From: Thermoanaerobaculia bacterium | Lineage (GTDB): Bacteria > Acidobacteriota > Thermoanaerobaculia > Multivoradales > JAHZIX01 | Assembly: GCA_027069135.1 (NCBI GenBank) | Contig: JALXFE010000297.1 | Location: 1 to 56,444, forward strand | Reading direction: 5' to 3' | DNA: 56,444 bases | Shown: piece by piece, positions 17,542 through 27,510 of the stretch | Layout of the letters: each line of letters starts with the position of its first letter | Numbering within the stretch: position 1 is the stretch's first letter | Program-made: the position numbers and the translations under genes | Notes under the pieces: generated by a model | The model's database searches: none | What the model saw: the letters and a program-made list of their open reading frames with translations, nothing else | What the model was told of the DNA's origin: nothing

Positions 17542-20500
17542 TCAGTTCGTCGGGTAGTAGCCGGTAATCGTTCGGGCCTCGAGGCCCCGGCCCTCCACCT
17601 GAACTTTCACCGGTCGCCAAAGCTTGTCGTCCCCGGATTCGGTGTAGTAGGCGAGGAGGTATTGGCTTCGTAGCTCATCATCGATCTCTTGGTAGATGGT
17701 CTCCAAGTTCTTCGTATTCGCAAGGTAATACACCCTCCCACCGGTATCTTCGGTGAGGCGGCCCAGCTTGCGGGTGAAGGACTTCATGGAAGACGTCAGG
17801 TCGTCCCCGCGGGCGATACCCGGGTGCAGGACGATGAGGTAGATCGGAATCCCTAAGCGCTGGGCGAAGTCATGGCAGACCTTGAAGCTCAGCGCCTCCT
17901 CCTCCTGGGCTCCGTCGGAAAACACGACGAGGGCCTTTTTCCCAGTGGCTCCTTGCAGCTCGACAAGGGAGAAGACGATGGACTCCCACAGATGGGTGTC
18001 GCCGCCGGGGCGGAGACGGTGGATGCTGTGAATCACCGAGCGAAGGTCTCCGGTGAGATCCCGAGCCAGACGGGGCTCAGTATCAAAATCCACCAAGAAC
18101 GCACGATCTCGCCCGGAGAGAAAGCCCCGGACAAAGTCGCTGGCAGCCTCCTGGACGATCGGCAGCTTGACGAACATGCTGGCCGAAGAGTCGATATTCA
18201 ACCCTAGGGTCACGGGCAGGTCTCCGGCGTCGCTGAATTGGGCGATCTCTTGTTTTTCGCCCTCTTCGAGCACGACGAAGCGATTCTGTTCCAACCCCCG
18301 AACCGGCCGTCCCTGGCGATCCGTCACTACGGTATACAGCTCCACCAGCCGCACCCGCACCTGGTCGGTAAAGTCCTGATCCCCCAAAAACACCACATCC
18401 TCGGCAAACCGCCCGTCATCCAGGTGGGCCACGACCCGAATGAAGCCTTCGGATCGACCCTCCGGGATCACCATCCGCTGCCGAAAAGGGGGGGCGTAGA
18501 GAGTGGCGACGGTACGCTCGTTGAAGGAGAATTCCATACGGTCCAGACGATGATCCTGCGGCAAATTGGCGCTCACCTGGACGTCTACCGCGCCGCTGAT
18601 CTCCCCCCCCTCGGGAGAGATGATGCGCACTCTGAAGGCTCCCCCGGTCTCGTTGAGACGCAGAACGTCGTCCCCCACCTCGCCGCCGTCAGCTCCATAG
18701 CCGACGACCCGTAAGGTCCGCGGCCGCGGCAAGCGGCCGAGCCGAATCCTCGCCTCGTAGGGGGGCTTGGAGCGCCGGGCGACCTCCTTGCCGTCGAGAA
18801 AAAAGGCGATCTCTCGAACATCCTTTCGCAAGGCCCGGGCTCGGAACTGCACCCGGCCTTGAAAGACTTCCAGATCCGGCTGCACGAGTCGTACAGCTCT
18901 CACCTTGGGGAGAAACTCGGCCTCGGCCAGGGCGCGTTCCAGGGCCGAGTCGCCGTCGTCGCCCAGAGAACGGATCCCCCCTTCGACCAGAGCGGCCAAG
19001 GTCCCTCCCCAGAATCCGGTGTTGAGATCCTCTACGATGAGGGCGATTCGATCCGCCCCCTCGGGAGAGGCCACCGCCTGGGAGTAGGACCAAGGATCCC
19101 GCGGGTTCTCCACGGTTTGGTAGCCGTGCTGGAGAGTCGCCGGGCCCTGCCGATCCCCGGGCGCGAGGGTGATGCGCAATTCGGCCGGCCCTTCCGGGCC
19201 ACCCCCCACCGATTCTTGGAAGCGCACCCCCAGATCCGCCCGGGCCTCGAGAATCGCGGTGCCGGATTGGGGAGATTCTCGACGGACGGCCGCCACGAGA
19301 TCCAGGTGCCCTCCCTCCAGGTCTCCGGCCAGCAGCCGCCGTACCCGCGCTGCAGAAACCGCCGAGGGCAGGGATGTCCCGATCCACCGGGGAGCTCGGA
19401 ACTGCAATCCTGAACGCCGGGATCGGACGGTGATTTCATGACTCTCCCCCGGCGGCACCCGGATCTGCAGGGCATATCGCCGCGCCAGAGAATCGAGGAA
19501 GCTCGACATTTCCGGTGCCCCGGCGACCACGGCGCCGGCGGTAGCGCCCGCCAACAGATCCAGGGGCGCTCGAGGGGCCACCAGGAGCGGGCCTTCCGGC
19601 TCCGCCGCCTCGCCGCTTTGATTCAATTTTCGGCGAATCCCCTCAAGCGTCGTGGAGATGAAGGCCTTAGGAGCCGGATCTGACGATCCGGTGCCGGTGC
19701 TGTCCTTGAACCGCTGATAGTCGGAAAGCCCCGCCGCCGGGGCGGTGACCGTCTCCGGGACGCTCACCGCGACGAACGCCCAGCCGAGGGAGGACATGGC
19801 CTTCCCCAGCTCTTCGGCCACCGCGGGCAGGGGAGAAGGGGCCAGCCGAGATCGCAAGCTACGGCTCTGGGACCCTCCGATGGGATCTACATAGAAGGTG
19901 TAGGGGTCCAGATCGAATCCGTCAGTCACCCAGAAAGCAAGGCCTTGAGCCCCCGCCAACGGGGCGCTCGCTAAGTAGGAGAGGTAATAGTCCTGCTGCC
20001 GGGTCAGCAGACGAGCCTCTTCGTTCATCGCCCGTTCCAAGGCCTCGAACTCCCCAGCGTCGCCCCGACTCCCCGTCGAAGCGAGCAGAGGGCGCAATTG
20101 GGCGTATTGCCTCTTCCGGATCTCCCGCAAGCTATCCCGATGCTCCCCCCCGAAAGCCATTTGACTCAGAGCGGCCTCGACGGCGGTGGCGTCCCTCGTC
20201 GGGGGAAGAATCTGCCGTGGTTGAGGATCTGCCCGGACGATTTCCACCGGGCCCAGGGAGGTGAGGCGGACCGCCTCGGCGGAGAGAATCGAAACGGCTC
20301 TTTGAGCGCTCCCCGAAGAGCTCAGCGGGAAATCGATATAGATCAGAATCCGCCGCTCCGGGGTGCGCTCCAGGGCTTCGACTTCGAGGATCTGGTCTCC
20401 CCGACGCACTTCGAAATCCGCCGAGCTCAGATCCGCCGGGGGTTCCTGCAGAACCGCCAGACCGAGGCTGGTGGAGATAGGCTCTTGGGCCGCGACCACC

Positions 20501-20565
20501 AAGGGAAAAGCGGCACTGAGGAGAACCGTCAAGAGGCCGAGGCATGAGATTTTGGATTTCACCAT
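17542..20565 (-). CDS. secreted VWFA-domain protein (acidobacterial VWFA-related type)
   Basis: A ~1007-residue exported protein. The signal peptide is MVKSKISCLGLL... ending near VVAAQ. I chose the ATG at 20565 because GGAAGG stands just upstream and it places the signal peptide at the N-terminus; an upstream in-frame start at 20613 adds 16 unconvincing residues. The C-terminal ~290 residues form a von Willebrand A domain with MIDAS motif NIDSSASM (DxSxS) and ALVVFSDGAQEEE, preceded by Ig-like segments. Family members with this VWFA-related layout are abundant in Acidobacteriota; binding partners are unknown. The N-terminal half has a second VWFA-like region (RILIYIDFPLSSS) lacking a canonical MIDAS. 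Confidence 0.85.
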   Translation of the reverse strand: MVKSKISCLGLLTVLLSAAFPLVVAAQEPISTSLGLAVLQEPPADLSSADFEVRRGDQILEVEALERTPERRILIYIDFPLSSSGSAQRAVSILSAEAVRLTSLGPVEIVRADPQPRQILPPTRDATAVEAALSQMAFGGEHRDSLREIRKRQYAQLRPLLASTGSRGDAGEFEALERAMNEEARLLTRQQDYYLSYLASAPLAGAQGLAFWVTDGFDLDPYTFYVDPIGGSQSRSLRSRLAPSPLPAVAEELGKAMSSLGWAFVAVSVPETVTAPAAGLSDYQRFKDSTGTGSSDPAPKAFISTTLEGIRRKLNQSGEAAEPEGPLLVAPRAPLDLLAGATAGAVVAGAPEMSSFLDSLARRYALQIRVPPGESHEITVRSRRSGLQFRAPRWIGTSLPSAVSAARVRRLLAGDLEGGHLDLVAAVRRESPQSGTAILEARADLGVRFQESVGGGPEGPAELRITLAPGDRQGPATLQHGYQTVENPRDPWSYSQAVASPEGADRIALIVEDLNTGFWGGTLAALVEGGIRSLGDDGDSALERALAEAEFLPKVRAVRLVQPDLEVFQGRVQFRARALRKDVREIAFFLDGKEVARRSKPPYEARIRLGRLPRPRTLRVVGYGADGGEVGDDVLRLNETGGAFRVRIISPEGGEISGAVDVQVSANLPQDHRLDRMEFSFNERTVATLYAPPFRQRMVIPEGRSEGFIRVVAHLDDGRFAEDVVFLGDQDFTDQVRVRLVELYTVVTDRQGRPVRGLEQNRFVVLEEGEKQEIAQFSDAGDLPVTLGLNIDSSASMFVKLPIVQEAASDFVRGFLSGRDRAFLVDFDTEPRLARDLTGDLRSVIHSIHRLRPGGDTHLWESIVFSLVELQGATGKKALVVFSDGAQEEEALSFKVCHDFAQRLGIPIYLIVLHPGIARGDDLTSSMKSFTRKLGRLTEDTGGRVYYLANTKNLETIYQEIDDELRSQYLLAYYTESGDDKLWRPVKVQVEGRGLEARTITGYYPTN

Positions 20566-20671
20566 GGTCCTTCCGTGGGATCCGGTCCGGTGTTGCGCCG
20601 GGACCGGCGACACCTATTCTACGCAAGCCGCGCTCCGTCGGTTGAAACCGGATGCGGAGGGTGCCTATTCC

Positions 20672-23600
20672 TCAATGGGACGTGTGCTCATCGAGCTTGC
20701 GAACCGCACGAGCCAGAGGGTGACCGCGCCAGAACCGCTTGACTTCCTCGACGCCGAGATGGCCGCTGATCCGCTCCAACAGCTCCCGGCAACGGTTCAG
20801 GTCCTGTTCGGCAGACTCGGCCTTGTAGCGCAGTAGAAGAAGCTCCGCCCGCTGCTGGACCGGCCCCTGAAGACTCGGGAACGCTCCCTGCGAGGAAGCT
20901 CCCTTCAAGAGGCTGAGGTAGGCCCGAGGCAAGGACCCCGGCACGTCCAATCGGTAATTGTCCACCAAATGGGCGGCCTCCCTCAGGAGCGGCTCCACCA
21001 GTTGGCCGGCCCCCTGCTCCAACATCAGGCGCCCCAAGGCCAAAGAGGTCCGGGCGATATCCCGACCGGCACCGATCCGATGCTGCAATTCCAAGGCCTC
21101 GTTGAAACGACGCTCCGCCTCGTCCCGGTCGCCTCGGTACCGAGCCAGCTCTCCGAGCCCCAAGGTCGCCTCCGCTTGCGCCCGGATCAGCCCCCGGTTC
21201 CCGGCACTCCTCAGGGAAGTCTGAAGGAGGTGCTCCGCCTCCGACCATCGCACCTCTTCGGTAGAGAGTCGGCCCAGAGTGACGAGAAACCTCAGCACCA
21301 TTTCGGGCCCGCCGATCCGCCGGGCGACCTTCAAACCTCGCTCCAACTCCCGGCGGACTTGACGATAGTCCCCGAGGGCCCGGACGGCATGCGCCAATTC
21401 GATCTGGCCCTCAGCCACCAACTCTTGCAGGCCGAGCTCAGCCAACTCCGGAAGAATCGCTGAAATCCCATCTTGGGCTTTCTCGTACCTGCCCGCCACG
21501 CGGTGCAAACAAGCCAGATGAAGCCGCGCTCGGGCCCTAAGGGACCGATGACCGACCCCATCGGCAACGGCTTCTTGCTGCTTGAAAAAACTTTCCGCCG
21601 CCACCAGATGCCCGCTTCGCCTTTCGGACAGGCCTAGAACCTCCAGGGCCTCTCCGTCCTCCTCGGGCCCCGAGGCGAGCTTTCGGGCGCCGTCCACCAG
21701 CCGCTGGGCTCGGGAGGAGTCTCCCCCCTGAAGGTGGACTCGGGCGAGAGTCAATTGGGCTCGGACCAACCGCCTCGGATCCCCGGTGACCCGAGCTAGA
21801 GCCAAAGCCTCCTCGGCAAAGCTACGGCGCTCCCGCCAACGGCCGCGCATGGCCAAAGCCCTCACCTGGCTCCGGCGGATGTCGCAACGTAGCCCGGCAT
21901 CGAGACTGGCGGCCACGTAGGCTCTCTGGGCCAACCCCAAGAGGGCTTCCGTCTTATACTCGGCGGCAAGATAGGCGAGGGCCGAGCGAACCCAGGGCAG
22001 GGCCCGCTCCCCCAAGCCTCCCCGCAGAAAATGCTCCGCTAAGCGGGACGCCACGGAGCCTTCCACGGAGTCATTCACGGAATCTCCCGCCGGGTCTTCC
22101 AACCCCTCCGGGATCTCTTCGAGCCGGAGGAGCTCTTCCGCCAGCTGCCGGTGCATCCGCAGTCGCTCTTCCGGGCTCAGGGCGCGATATAGAACCTCCT
22201 GAAGTTGAGGATGATCGAAAGCGAAACGAGAGCCCCGGGCCCGGACGATCCCGCTGTGCCGCTCGACCGTGGCCAAGGAAGCCAGAATCTTGAGGCTGGG
22301 CTCTGAGACGCAGCGGGCCAGGAGCATCGGGTCGAAGATCGGACCCTGCACCGCCGCCCACCCCAGCAGCTCCCGGGCCTCTTCGCTGAGCTCTTCGAGA
22401 CGACCCTCGAGGAGATCCTCTACGGCGTCCGGGGTCACCACCGAAGCCAACTCTCCGCTGAGTGAAAAGGTGCCGCCCTCCACCGCCTCGCCGAGCAGCT
22501 GTTTCTCCCGCATCTCCCGGATCATCTCGATGACGAAGAACGGGTTGCCGGCCGATCGCTCGCCCACCCTGCGTCCCACCGTCGCCGCCGCCACTTCGGT
22601 ATTGAGAAGATCCTTCAACATCCCCTCGATCTGCCGCGGCGACAACCGCCGCAAGGACAGCTGTTGGATCCCGTCCAACCGTCGCAGGAGATTCCAGTCT
22701 TCGTTATGAGGGGAGGCAGATCCCGTGGCGATGAGCAGTACCGAGCTTTCCCGTACGGTCTTGGCGAGGCTCGAGAACAGCCCTCGGACCTCTGATGAAT
22801 CGGCATGCAGGTCGTCGAGGACCCACACCAGCGGCGCATCGACGGACAACACACATAGGAGATAGGCAAAGACCGCTTTCAAGGCCTCGGGAGCCAGCGG
22901 CGCTCCGCCGTCGGCCACTTCCGCGGCTCCCGTCAACCAGGCCGCGAACCCGGGTACCAGATGGGGAGCTGCTGAAAGGTAGCGTGCCAGTTTCCCCCGC
23001 AACGATTCTTCGCCGATATGTTGGAGTAAGGAACGTGCGACGGATCCTCCGGGGAGGTCTCGGCCCCGGGAGCCGCCTCTGCCGTAGAGCAGCACCATCC
23101 CCTCACCTTCGTGGTGGAGCTGGCATACGAACTCGTCCACCAGGCGGGTCTTCCCGACCCCCGCCTCCCCTTCGAGGAGCACGGCACGCCCTTTCCCTGC
23201 TTTCGCGTCCCGGAACAAAACCCGCAGTGTCTTGAGCTCCTGAAAGCGACCGACGAAAGGGGTTTCCCGCGAAACCTCTACCCGCTGTAGCTGGTGGTCC
23301 GGGTGTTGCCGTAGGAGTTCCTGCTGAAAGCTCTTCCACCAGGCAGACTCTTCTCCGAGCTCCAGGGCCTCGCGCAGAGATCGAGACGAAGGGAATCGAT
23401 CCTCGGGCTGCTTCTCCATCAAGCGAGCGATCATCTCCTCGAACCACGAGGAGAGCTGCGGACTCAAATCTCCAGCCTTGGGCGGTACGTGGTTCAGTTG
23501 CCGGTGGACCGTCGCCCGGCGACTCTCAGCCTCGAAGGGTTGAATCGCCGTGGCCGCTTCGTAGAGCACCACCCCCGTCGAGTAGAGATCCGCCGCGGGC

Positions 23601-24238
23601 CCTACCTTCTCCCCGCGGACCTGTTCCGGTGCCGCGTAAAGAAGGGTTCCGACGAAATAGCCTTCCCGGGTCAACCGAGAGCTGCTCTCCAAGATGTAGG
23701 CGACCCCCAGGTCCATCACCTTGACCTGATATTCCGGGGTGATCAGGATATTGCCCGGCTTGAGATCCCGATGGGCTGCTCCAGCGGCGTGAATCGCCTC
23801 CAAAGCGCCTACCAGCTGCAAGGCCAGATCCCGCAGCAGGAGCTCCGGCAGGGCACCGAGCTCGCGCATCAACTCGCGCAAGGTTCGACCCTCGACGAAT
23901 TCCATGACGAGGAAATGGAAGGCCGATCTGCCGGCCTGCACCACCCCTAGGTCGAAGGTCTGCACCACGGCGGGATGCACGACCTGCCGGCCGAGATCCG
24001 CCTCCCGCTGGAAGCGATCCAGAAGTCCATGACCCTCGACTCGAAGAGGGTCCAGAATCTTGACGGCGACCTGCTCTCCGGCCTCGGCATAGACCTGATC
24101 CTCCAGGACCTCCGCTAGGTAGACGGTGCCCGCAGCACCGGACCCCAGGGGATGGAGAAGCTGGAACGGCCCAAAGGGATTAGGGACCTGGGGTGGGGTC
24201 CCCGGGGGACCCTTCGGTTCTGGAGGCTCTTGGCTCAT
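20672..24238 (-). CDS. Ser/Thr protein kinase-AAA-TPR regulator (PknK-like)
   Basis: A 1188-residue protein with a Pro-rich N-terminus, then a Hanks-type kinase domain (about 24-295): glycine loop GSGAAGTV (33-40), catalytic Lys K60, HRDLKPGN with D158 and N163, and MDLG (D176) in place of DFG. An AAA/STAND ATPase follows: FVGRFQELKTL, Walker A GEAGVGKT (357-364), then VWVLDDLHADSS as Walker B. The last ~450 residues are TPR-like helical repeats. This matches the PknK layout, in which kinase and sensor are combined. It starts 12 bp after the SDR stop, on the same strand, so they are probably co-transcribed. Confidence 0.93.
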   Translation of the reverse strand: MSQEPPEPKGPPGTPPQVPNPFGPFQLLHPLGSGAAGTVYLAEVLEDQVYAEAGEQVAVKILDPLRVEGHGLLDRFQREADLGRQVVHPAVVQTFDLGVVQAGRSAFHFLVMEFVEGRTLRELMRELGALPELLLRDLALQLVGALEAIHAAGAAHRDLKPGNILITPEYQVKVMDLGVAYILESSSRLTREGYFVGTLLYAAPEQVRGEKVGPAADLYSTGVVLYEAATAIQPFEAESRRATVHRQLNHVPPKAGDLSPQLSSWFEEMIARLMEKQPEDRFPSSRSLREALELGEESAWWKSFQQELLRQHPDHQLQRVEVSRETPFVGRFQELKTLRVLFRDAKAGKGRAVLLEGEAGVGKTRLVDEFVCQLHHEGEGMVLLYGRGGSRGRDLPGGSVARSLLQHIGEESLRGKLARYLSAAPHLVPGFAAWLTGAAEVADGGAPLAPEALKAVFAYLLCVLSVDAPLVWVLDDLHADSSEVRGLFSSLAKTVRESSVLLIATGSASPHNEDWNLLRRLDGIQQLSLRRLSPRQIEGMLKDLLNTEVAAATVGRRVGERSAGNPFFVIEMIREMREKQLLGEAVEGGTFSLSGELASVVTPDAVEDLLEGRLEELSEEARELLGWAAVQGPIFDPMLLARCVSEPSLKILASLATVERHSGIVRARGSRFAFDHPQLQEVLYRALSPEERLRMHRQLAEELLRLEEIPEGLEDPAGDSVNDSVEGSVASRLAEHFLRGGLGERALPWVRSALAYLAAEYKTEALLGLAQRAYVAASLDAGLRCDIRRSQVRALAMRGRWRERRSFAEEALALARVTGDPRRLVRAQLTLARVHLQGGDSSRAQRLVDGARKLASGPEEDGEALEVLGLSERRSGHLVAAESFFKQQEAVADGVGHRSLRARARLHLACLHRVAGRYEKAQDGISAILPELAELGLQELVAEGQIELAHAVRALGDYRQVRRELERGLKVARRIGGPEMVLRFLVTLGRLSTEEVRWSEAEHLLQTSLRSAGNRGLIRAQAEATLGLGELARYRGDRDEAERRFNEALELQHRIGAGRDIARTSLALGRLMLEQGAGQLVEPLLREAAHLVDNYRLDVPGSLPRAYLSLLKGASSQGAFPSLQGPVQQRAELLLLRYKAESAEQDLNRCRELLERISGHLGVEEVKRFWRGHPLARAVRKLDEHTSH

Positions 24239-24250
24239 GAAGAGGGGGGG

Positions 24251-25018
24251 CTACCGAGGTGCCATCCTCAAGGCACCATCGAGGCGAATCACTTCACCGT
24301 TGAGCATCGTGTTTCGTACGATGTGCTCCACCAGAGCGCCATATTCTTGAGGCCGCCCCAAGCGGGAAGGGAACGGCACCTGCTCCCCGAGGGAGAGCCG
24401 AGCCTTCTCCGGCAGGCCCGCCAGCAAGGGAGTATCGAAAATGCCCGGTGCGATGGTCATGACGCGCACGCCACGGCGTGCCATTTCCCGAGCCGCCGGC
24501 AGGGTCAGGGCGACGATGCCACCCTTCGAAGAAGCGTACGCCGCCTGGCCGATTTGACCGTCGTAGGCGGCAATCGACGCGGTATTGATAATCACCCCAC
24601 GCTCCCCACCGGCGTCCGGCTCATTCTCCATCGCGGCTTGAGCGACCAGGCGAAGGACGTTGAAGGTACCGATCAGATTGATTCGAATAACCTTCTCAAA
24701 AAGTGCCAGCGAATGGGCACCGCCTTTCCCCACGATCTTTCCAGGGTCTCCTACCCCCGCACAGCTGACGGCCCCCTGCAGGCCGCCGAATGCTTCTCGG
24801 GCCAGGGCGATGGCCCCTTGCACGGCCGCCTCGTCCGTCACGTCGGTACGATGGAAGCGAGCGGCATCCCCGAGATCTGCCGCGACGTTTTCCCCGGCCG
24901 CCTCGTTGATATCGGCCAAGACCACCCTGGCACCGCCCGCCACGAGTCTCCGAGCCGTGGCCTCGCCGAGACCTGAGCCACCACCGGAAATAAGAAAGAC
25001 TTTGTCTTGAAGCTCCAT
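24251..25018 (-). CDS. SDR-family 3-hydroxyacyl-CoA dehydrogenase-like oxidoreductase
   Basis: A 255-residue short-chain dehydrogenase. The cofactor loop is [15 protein letters not shown] near residue 12, the adenine-binding acid is D37-like in VVLADINE, and the catalytic triad is seen in [10 protein letters not shown] and YASSKGG (S, Y, K). The closest family by motif pattern is the type II 3-hydroxyacyl-CoA dehydrogenase (HSD17B10-like), which uses NAD; substrate is not certain. I take the ATG at 25018 because GGAG precedes it and the fold begins there ([14 protein letters not shown]); the open frame upstream to 25162 is not conserved-looking. It sits 12 bp upstream of the kinase gene. Confidence 0.88.
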   Translation of the reverse strand: MELQDKVFLISGGGSGLGEATARRLVAGGARVVLADINEAAGENVAADLGDAARFHRTDVTDEAAVQGAIALAREAFGGLQGAVSCAGVGDPGKIVGKGGAHSLALFEKVIRINLIGTFNVLRLVAQAAMENEPDAGGERGVIINTASIAAYDGQIGQAAYASSKGGIVALTLPAAREMARRGVRVMTIAPGIFDTPLLAGLPEKARLSLGEQVPFPSRLGRPQEYGALVEHIVRNTMLNGEVIRLDGALRMAPR

Positions 25019-25181
25019 GAAACGTGCTCCTCCACTCGAGAAAAAAGACCCTGCACCTTCGGTATCGAGATCGCGCCCCTCACCCGGTCGGGCCGGGGAC
25101 CGCGCGCCGGAGTGTACCAGCGCGAGAGATACACTTGTCCGAGTCATGGCACGCCGTATCAATCCCCCGGGAAGACCTGGT

Positions 25182-26330
25182 ATGAGAGTCCTGGCCCTAG
25201 AGCCCTACTTCGGCGGTAGCCACCGAGCTTTCCTCGAGGGCTGGATCCGAGAGAGTTCCCATCGATGGACCCTTCTGACGCTTCCACCCTTTCATTGGAA
25301 GTGGCGGATGCGTCACGCCGCCTTCACCCTTGCCGAGGAAGCTGCGGCCCGGGAGAAAACCGGCGATGGACCCTGGGACCTGATTCTGGCCACGGATATG
25401 TTGGACTTGGCGCAATTCCTGGGACTGGCGCCGCCGGCCCTTCGCCTGCTGCCGGCGGTCGTCTACTTCCACGAAAACCAGCTCAACTATCCGGTGCGCC
25501 GGGAGGATCCCAGGGATCTTCATTTCGGTTTGACTCATTTCACCACCGCTCTGGCAGCGCGGCAAACCTGGTTCAATTCGGATTTCCATCGCCGCTCGTT
25601 CTTCGCCGCCCTGAAGGAGATGTTCCGCAGGCTCCCGAAGCCTCGGCCTTTCGCGCAGATCGACCGGCTGCACGAGAGCTCTCAGATCTTGGGCCAGGGA
25701 GTGGAAGCTCAGCCCGTCCGAGGACCTCGCCTCCCGGGCCCCCTACGCCTTCTCTGGGCCGCCCGCTGGGAGCACGACAAGAACCCCGAAGACCTCTTCA
25801 CCGCTCTCGAGCTCCTGGAATCGAGCGGCGCCGACTATCGCATCAGCGTGCTGGGAGAGAGCTTCCGGGAAGTACCTTCGATCTTCGCCCAAGGGCGGGA
25901 ACGATTCCGCCACCGGATCGACCGTTGGGGCTTCCTGGAGGATGCTGACGAATACCACCAGGCGCTCCGGGAGACCGATGTAATCATTTCAACCGCGGTG
26001 CATGAATTCTTTGGGGTCAGCGCTGCCGAGGCCATGGCCGCCGGCGCGTACCCGCTGCTACCCGATCGGCTGGCCTATCCGGAGCTCTTGGCTGGGTTGC
26101 CCCGGGAGCTCCGCGATCGACATCTCTACGACGGAACGGCGGAAAATCTGGCGCAGCGGCTGATCGGGCTGGCGCAGAAAGCCGACGGGGAGGGGGAAGA
26201 GTCCGGACGAGAGTTTTTCGCCGATCCGGAGCTCTCCATCCAGGCCGTTCAACGCTTCCTCTGGCCCAACCTCCGCCCCCGACTGGACGCTGCGCTGACG
26301 CGGGTGCGTCGAGAGGTGGACGATGGCTAG
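25182..26330 (+). CDS. tRNA-queuosine mannosyltransferase-like glycosyltransferase (DUF3524)
   Basis: A ~382-residue glycosyltransferase. The N-terminal DUF3524 domain (about 1-170) has the characteristic opening [17 protein letters not shown] and [18 protein letters not shown], and the C-terminal half is a GT-B fold with [21 protein letters not shown], the sugar-nucleotide-binding region. This family is homologous to vertebrate QTMAN (GTDC1), which mannosylates queuosine in tRNA-Asp. The bacterial homologues are less well studied, so function is inferred. I use the ATG at 25182; the open frame extends upstream to 25017 but lacks family similarity there. It is divergent from the SDR gene at 25018. 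Confidence 0.85.
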   Translation: MRVLALEPYFGGSHRAFLEGWIRESSHRWTLLTLPPFHWKWRMRHAAFTLAEEAAAREKTGDGPWDLILATDMLDLAQFLGLAPPALRLLPAVVYFHENQLNYPVRREDPRDLHFGLTHFTTALAARQTWFNSDFHRRSFFAALKEMFRRLPKPRPFAQIDRLHESSQILGQGVEAQPVRGPRLPGPLRLLWAARWEHDKNPEDLFTALELLESSGADYRISVLGESFREVPSIFAQGRERFRHRIDRWGFLEDADEYHQALRETDVIISTAVHEFFGVSAAEAMAAGAYPLLPDRLAYPELLAGLPRELRDRHLYDGTAENLAQRLIGLAQKADGEGEESGREFFADPELSIQAVQRFLWPNLRPRLDAALTRVRREVDDG

Positions 26331-26345
26331 GCCGGAAGCCGATGC

Positions 26346-26798
26346 CTACTCCTCGCCCTCTTCCACCTCCGACAGCTGAGCCAGGATTCCCCGGGCCTTC
26401 TCCGCGTCGTGCTCGGCGACCTTGAGAACGATCGGGTTGGGACCGACGGCGAGAAGACCCGAACCGAAGAGCATCCGATTGGAGCCGAAGACTTCGCCCG
26501 CCACACCCTCGCGCTGCAGTACCTGCCGGGCCGCGTCGGCCTCAATACGGTCGCCGAAAGTCTCGACCGTGATCAGGGCTTCGGGCGGAAGCTGACGCTT
26601 CGCCATCGTCTCCCGATAGGCCTGAGTCGCCCGATCGATGGCCGCGGAGGTCACCCCCCGCCGCTCCAACTCCGCGTGCAGCAACTCGCGAGCTTCCGGC
26701 ACGAAGTCCTGCCCTCGCTGTACCAACTCCTCGATCAACGTCTCCCGATTCCAGGTCTCGAAGGCGTGCTGTATCTGTTCGCGTTCTTGATCGTCCAC
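26346..26798 (-). CDS. DUF2007-containing protein
   Basis: A 150-residue protein. The first ~65 residues are helical and acidic. The C-terminal part (about 75-145) reads TVETFGDRIEADAARQVLQ, EGVAGEVFGS and GPNPIVLKVAEHDAEKAR, the pattern of DUF2007 (putative signal-transducing, GlnB-like ferredoxin fold). It is convergent with the glycosyltransferase (15-bp gap) and lies 9 bp downstream of the DUF374 acyltransferase, so it probably belongs to the ACP-acyltransferase operon. Function unknown. Confidence 0.8.
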   Translation of the reverse strand: MDDQEREQIQHAFETWNRETLIEELVQRGQDFVPEARELLHAELERRGVTSAAIDRATQAYRETMAKRQLPPEALITVETFGDRIEADAARQVLQREGVAGEVFGSNRMLFGSGLLAVGPNPIVLKVAEHDAEKARGILAQLSEVEEGEE

Positions 26799-26807
26799 GA
26801 TGTTCTC

Positions 26808-27497
26808 CTAGGGTTTTATGGGTGATCCGGCGGCCTCGGCTTCCGCCACCAGATCGTTGAGGGTCGTTTCCAGGCGTTTCCGCTCCGATTCCAGCTCCTC
26901 GGAGCTCAGCTCTCGAGGAATTTCCACGGGGTCTCCGACGACGAAAACCACGCGGGCAAAAGGTTTGGGGATGACCAGGCGATCCCAGGACCGGACCGTC
27001 CAATACCGATCTGCAGAGAACGCCATCGGAAGAATGGGGACTCCGCACATCTGGGCCAGGACGACCGCTCCGGGCTTGGCCTGGTAGAGAGGCCCACGGG
27101 GACCGTCCGGAATGGTGATGGCCGACATCTTCTGGCGGCTGACGGCTCGGTACATCTTGCGCAACCCGGCCGCACCACCGCGGGACGCAGACCCCCGAAC
27201 GACGCCCGCCCGCCACATGCGGGCGAGCTTTGCTCCCAACTCGCCATCCCGAGATTGGCTCACCAGGATCGTGATGGGAACGCCGTGGCGGAGCAGCCGA
27301 CGATAGATGAAGTAGGCACAGAAGACCGCCCGGTTGTGCCAAAAGCTCAACACCATGGGCTCCCGGGTGGTGCGTAGAGCTTCCAGGTGATCCCCACCCC
27401 TCACCACTCTCAGACGGACCGTGGCCCCGATGAGGTGGACTACCCCTCGAATCAACAGGGCTGCGATCCACTGCTGAAAATGCTGGTATCGGCTCAA
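26808..27497 (-). CDS. DUF374 lysophospholipid acyltransferase family protein
   Basis: A ~229-residue predicted acyltransferase. The DUF374 motif series is present: LSFWHNRAVF, SQSRDGEL, GSASRGGAAGLRK and IPDGPRGPLYQAKPG. These relate to PlsC-type acyltransferases that transfer acyl groups to a glycerol or sugar hydroxyl on a lipid at the membrane. The open frame runs back to 27656 through the ACP gene in another frame, so a later start is likely; I place it at the TTG at 27497, 13 bp after the ACP stop, though no strong ribosome-binding site is visible. Direct coupling to an ACP gene suggests that the ACP may be its acyl donor. Confidence 0.75.
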   Translation of the reverse strand: MSRYQHFQQWIAALLIRGVVHLIGATVRLRVVRGGDHLEALRTTREPMVLSFWHNRAVFCAYFIYRRLLRHGVPITILVSQSRDGELGAKLARMWRAGVVRGSASRGGAAGLRKMYRAVSRQKMSAITIPDGPRGPLYQAKPGAVVLAQMCGVPILPMAFSADRYWTVRSWDRLVIPKPFARVVFVVGDPVEIPRELSSEELESERKRLETTLNDLVAEAEAAGSPIKP

Positions 27498-27510
27498 AAT
27501 CTTAACGGCA

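Noticed and set aside
20566-20613. longer start for the VWFA protein
   Set aside because: The added 16 residues would bury the signal peptide, whereas the ATG at 20565 has a GGAAGG site at good spacing.
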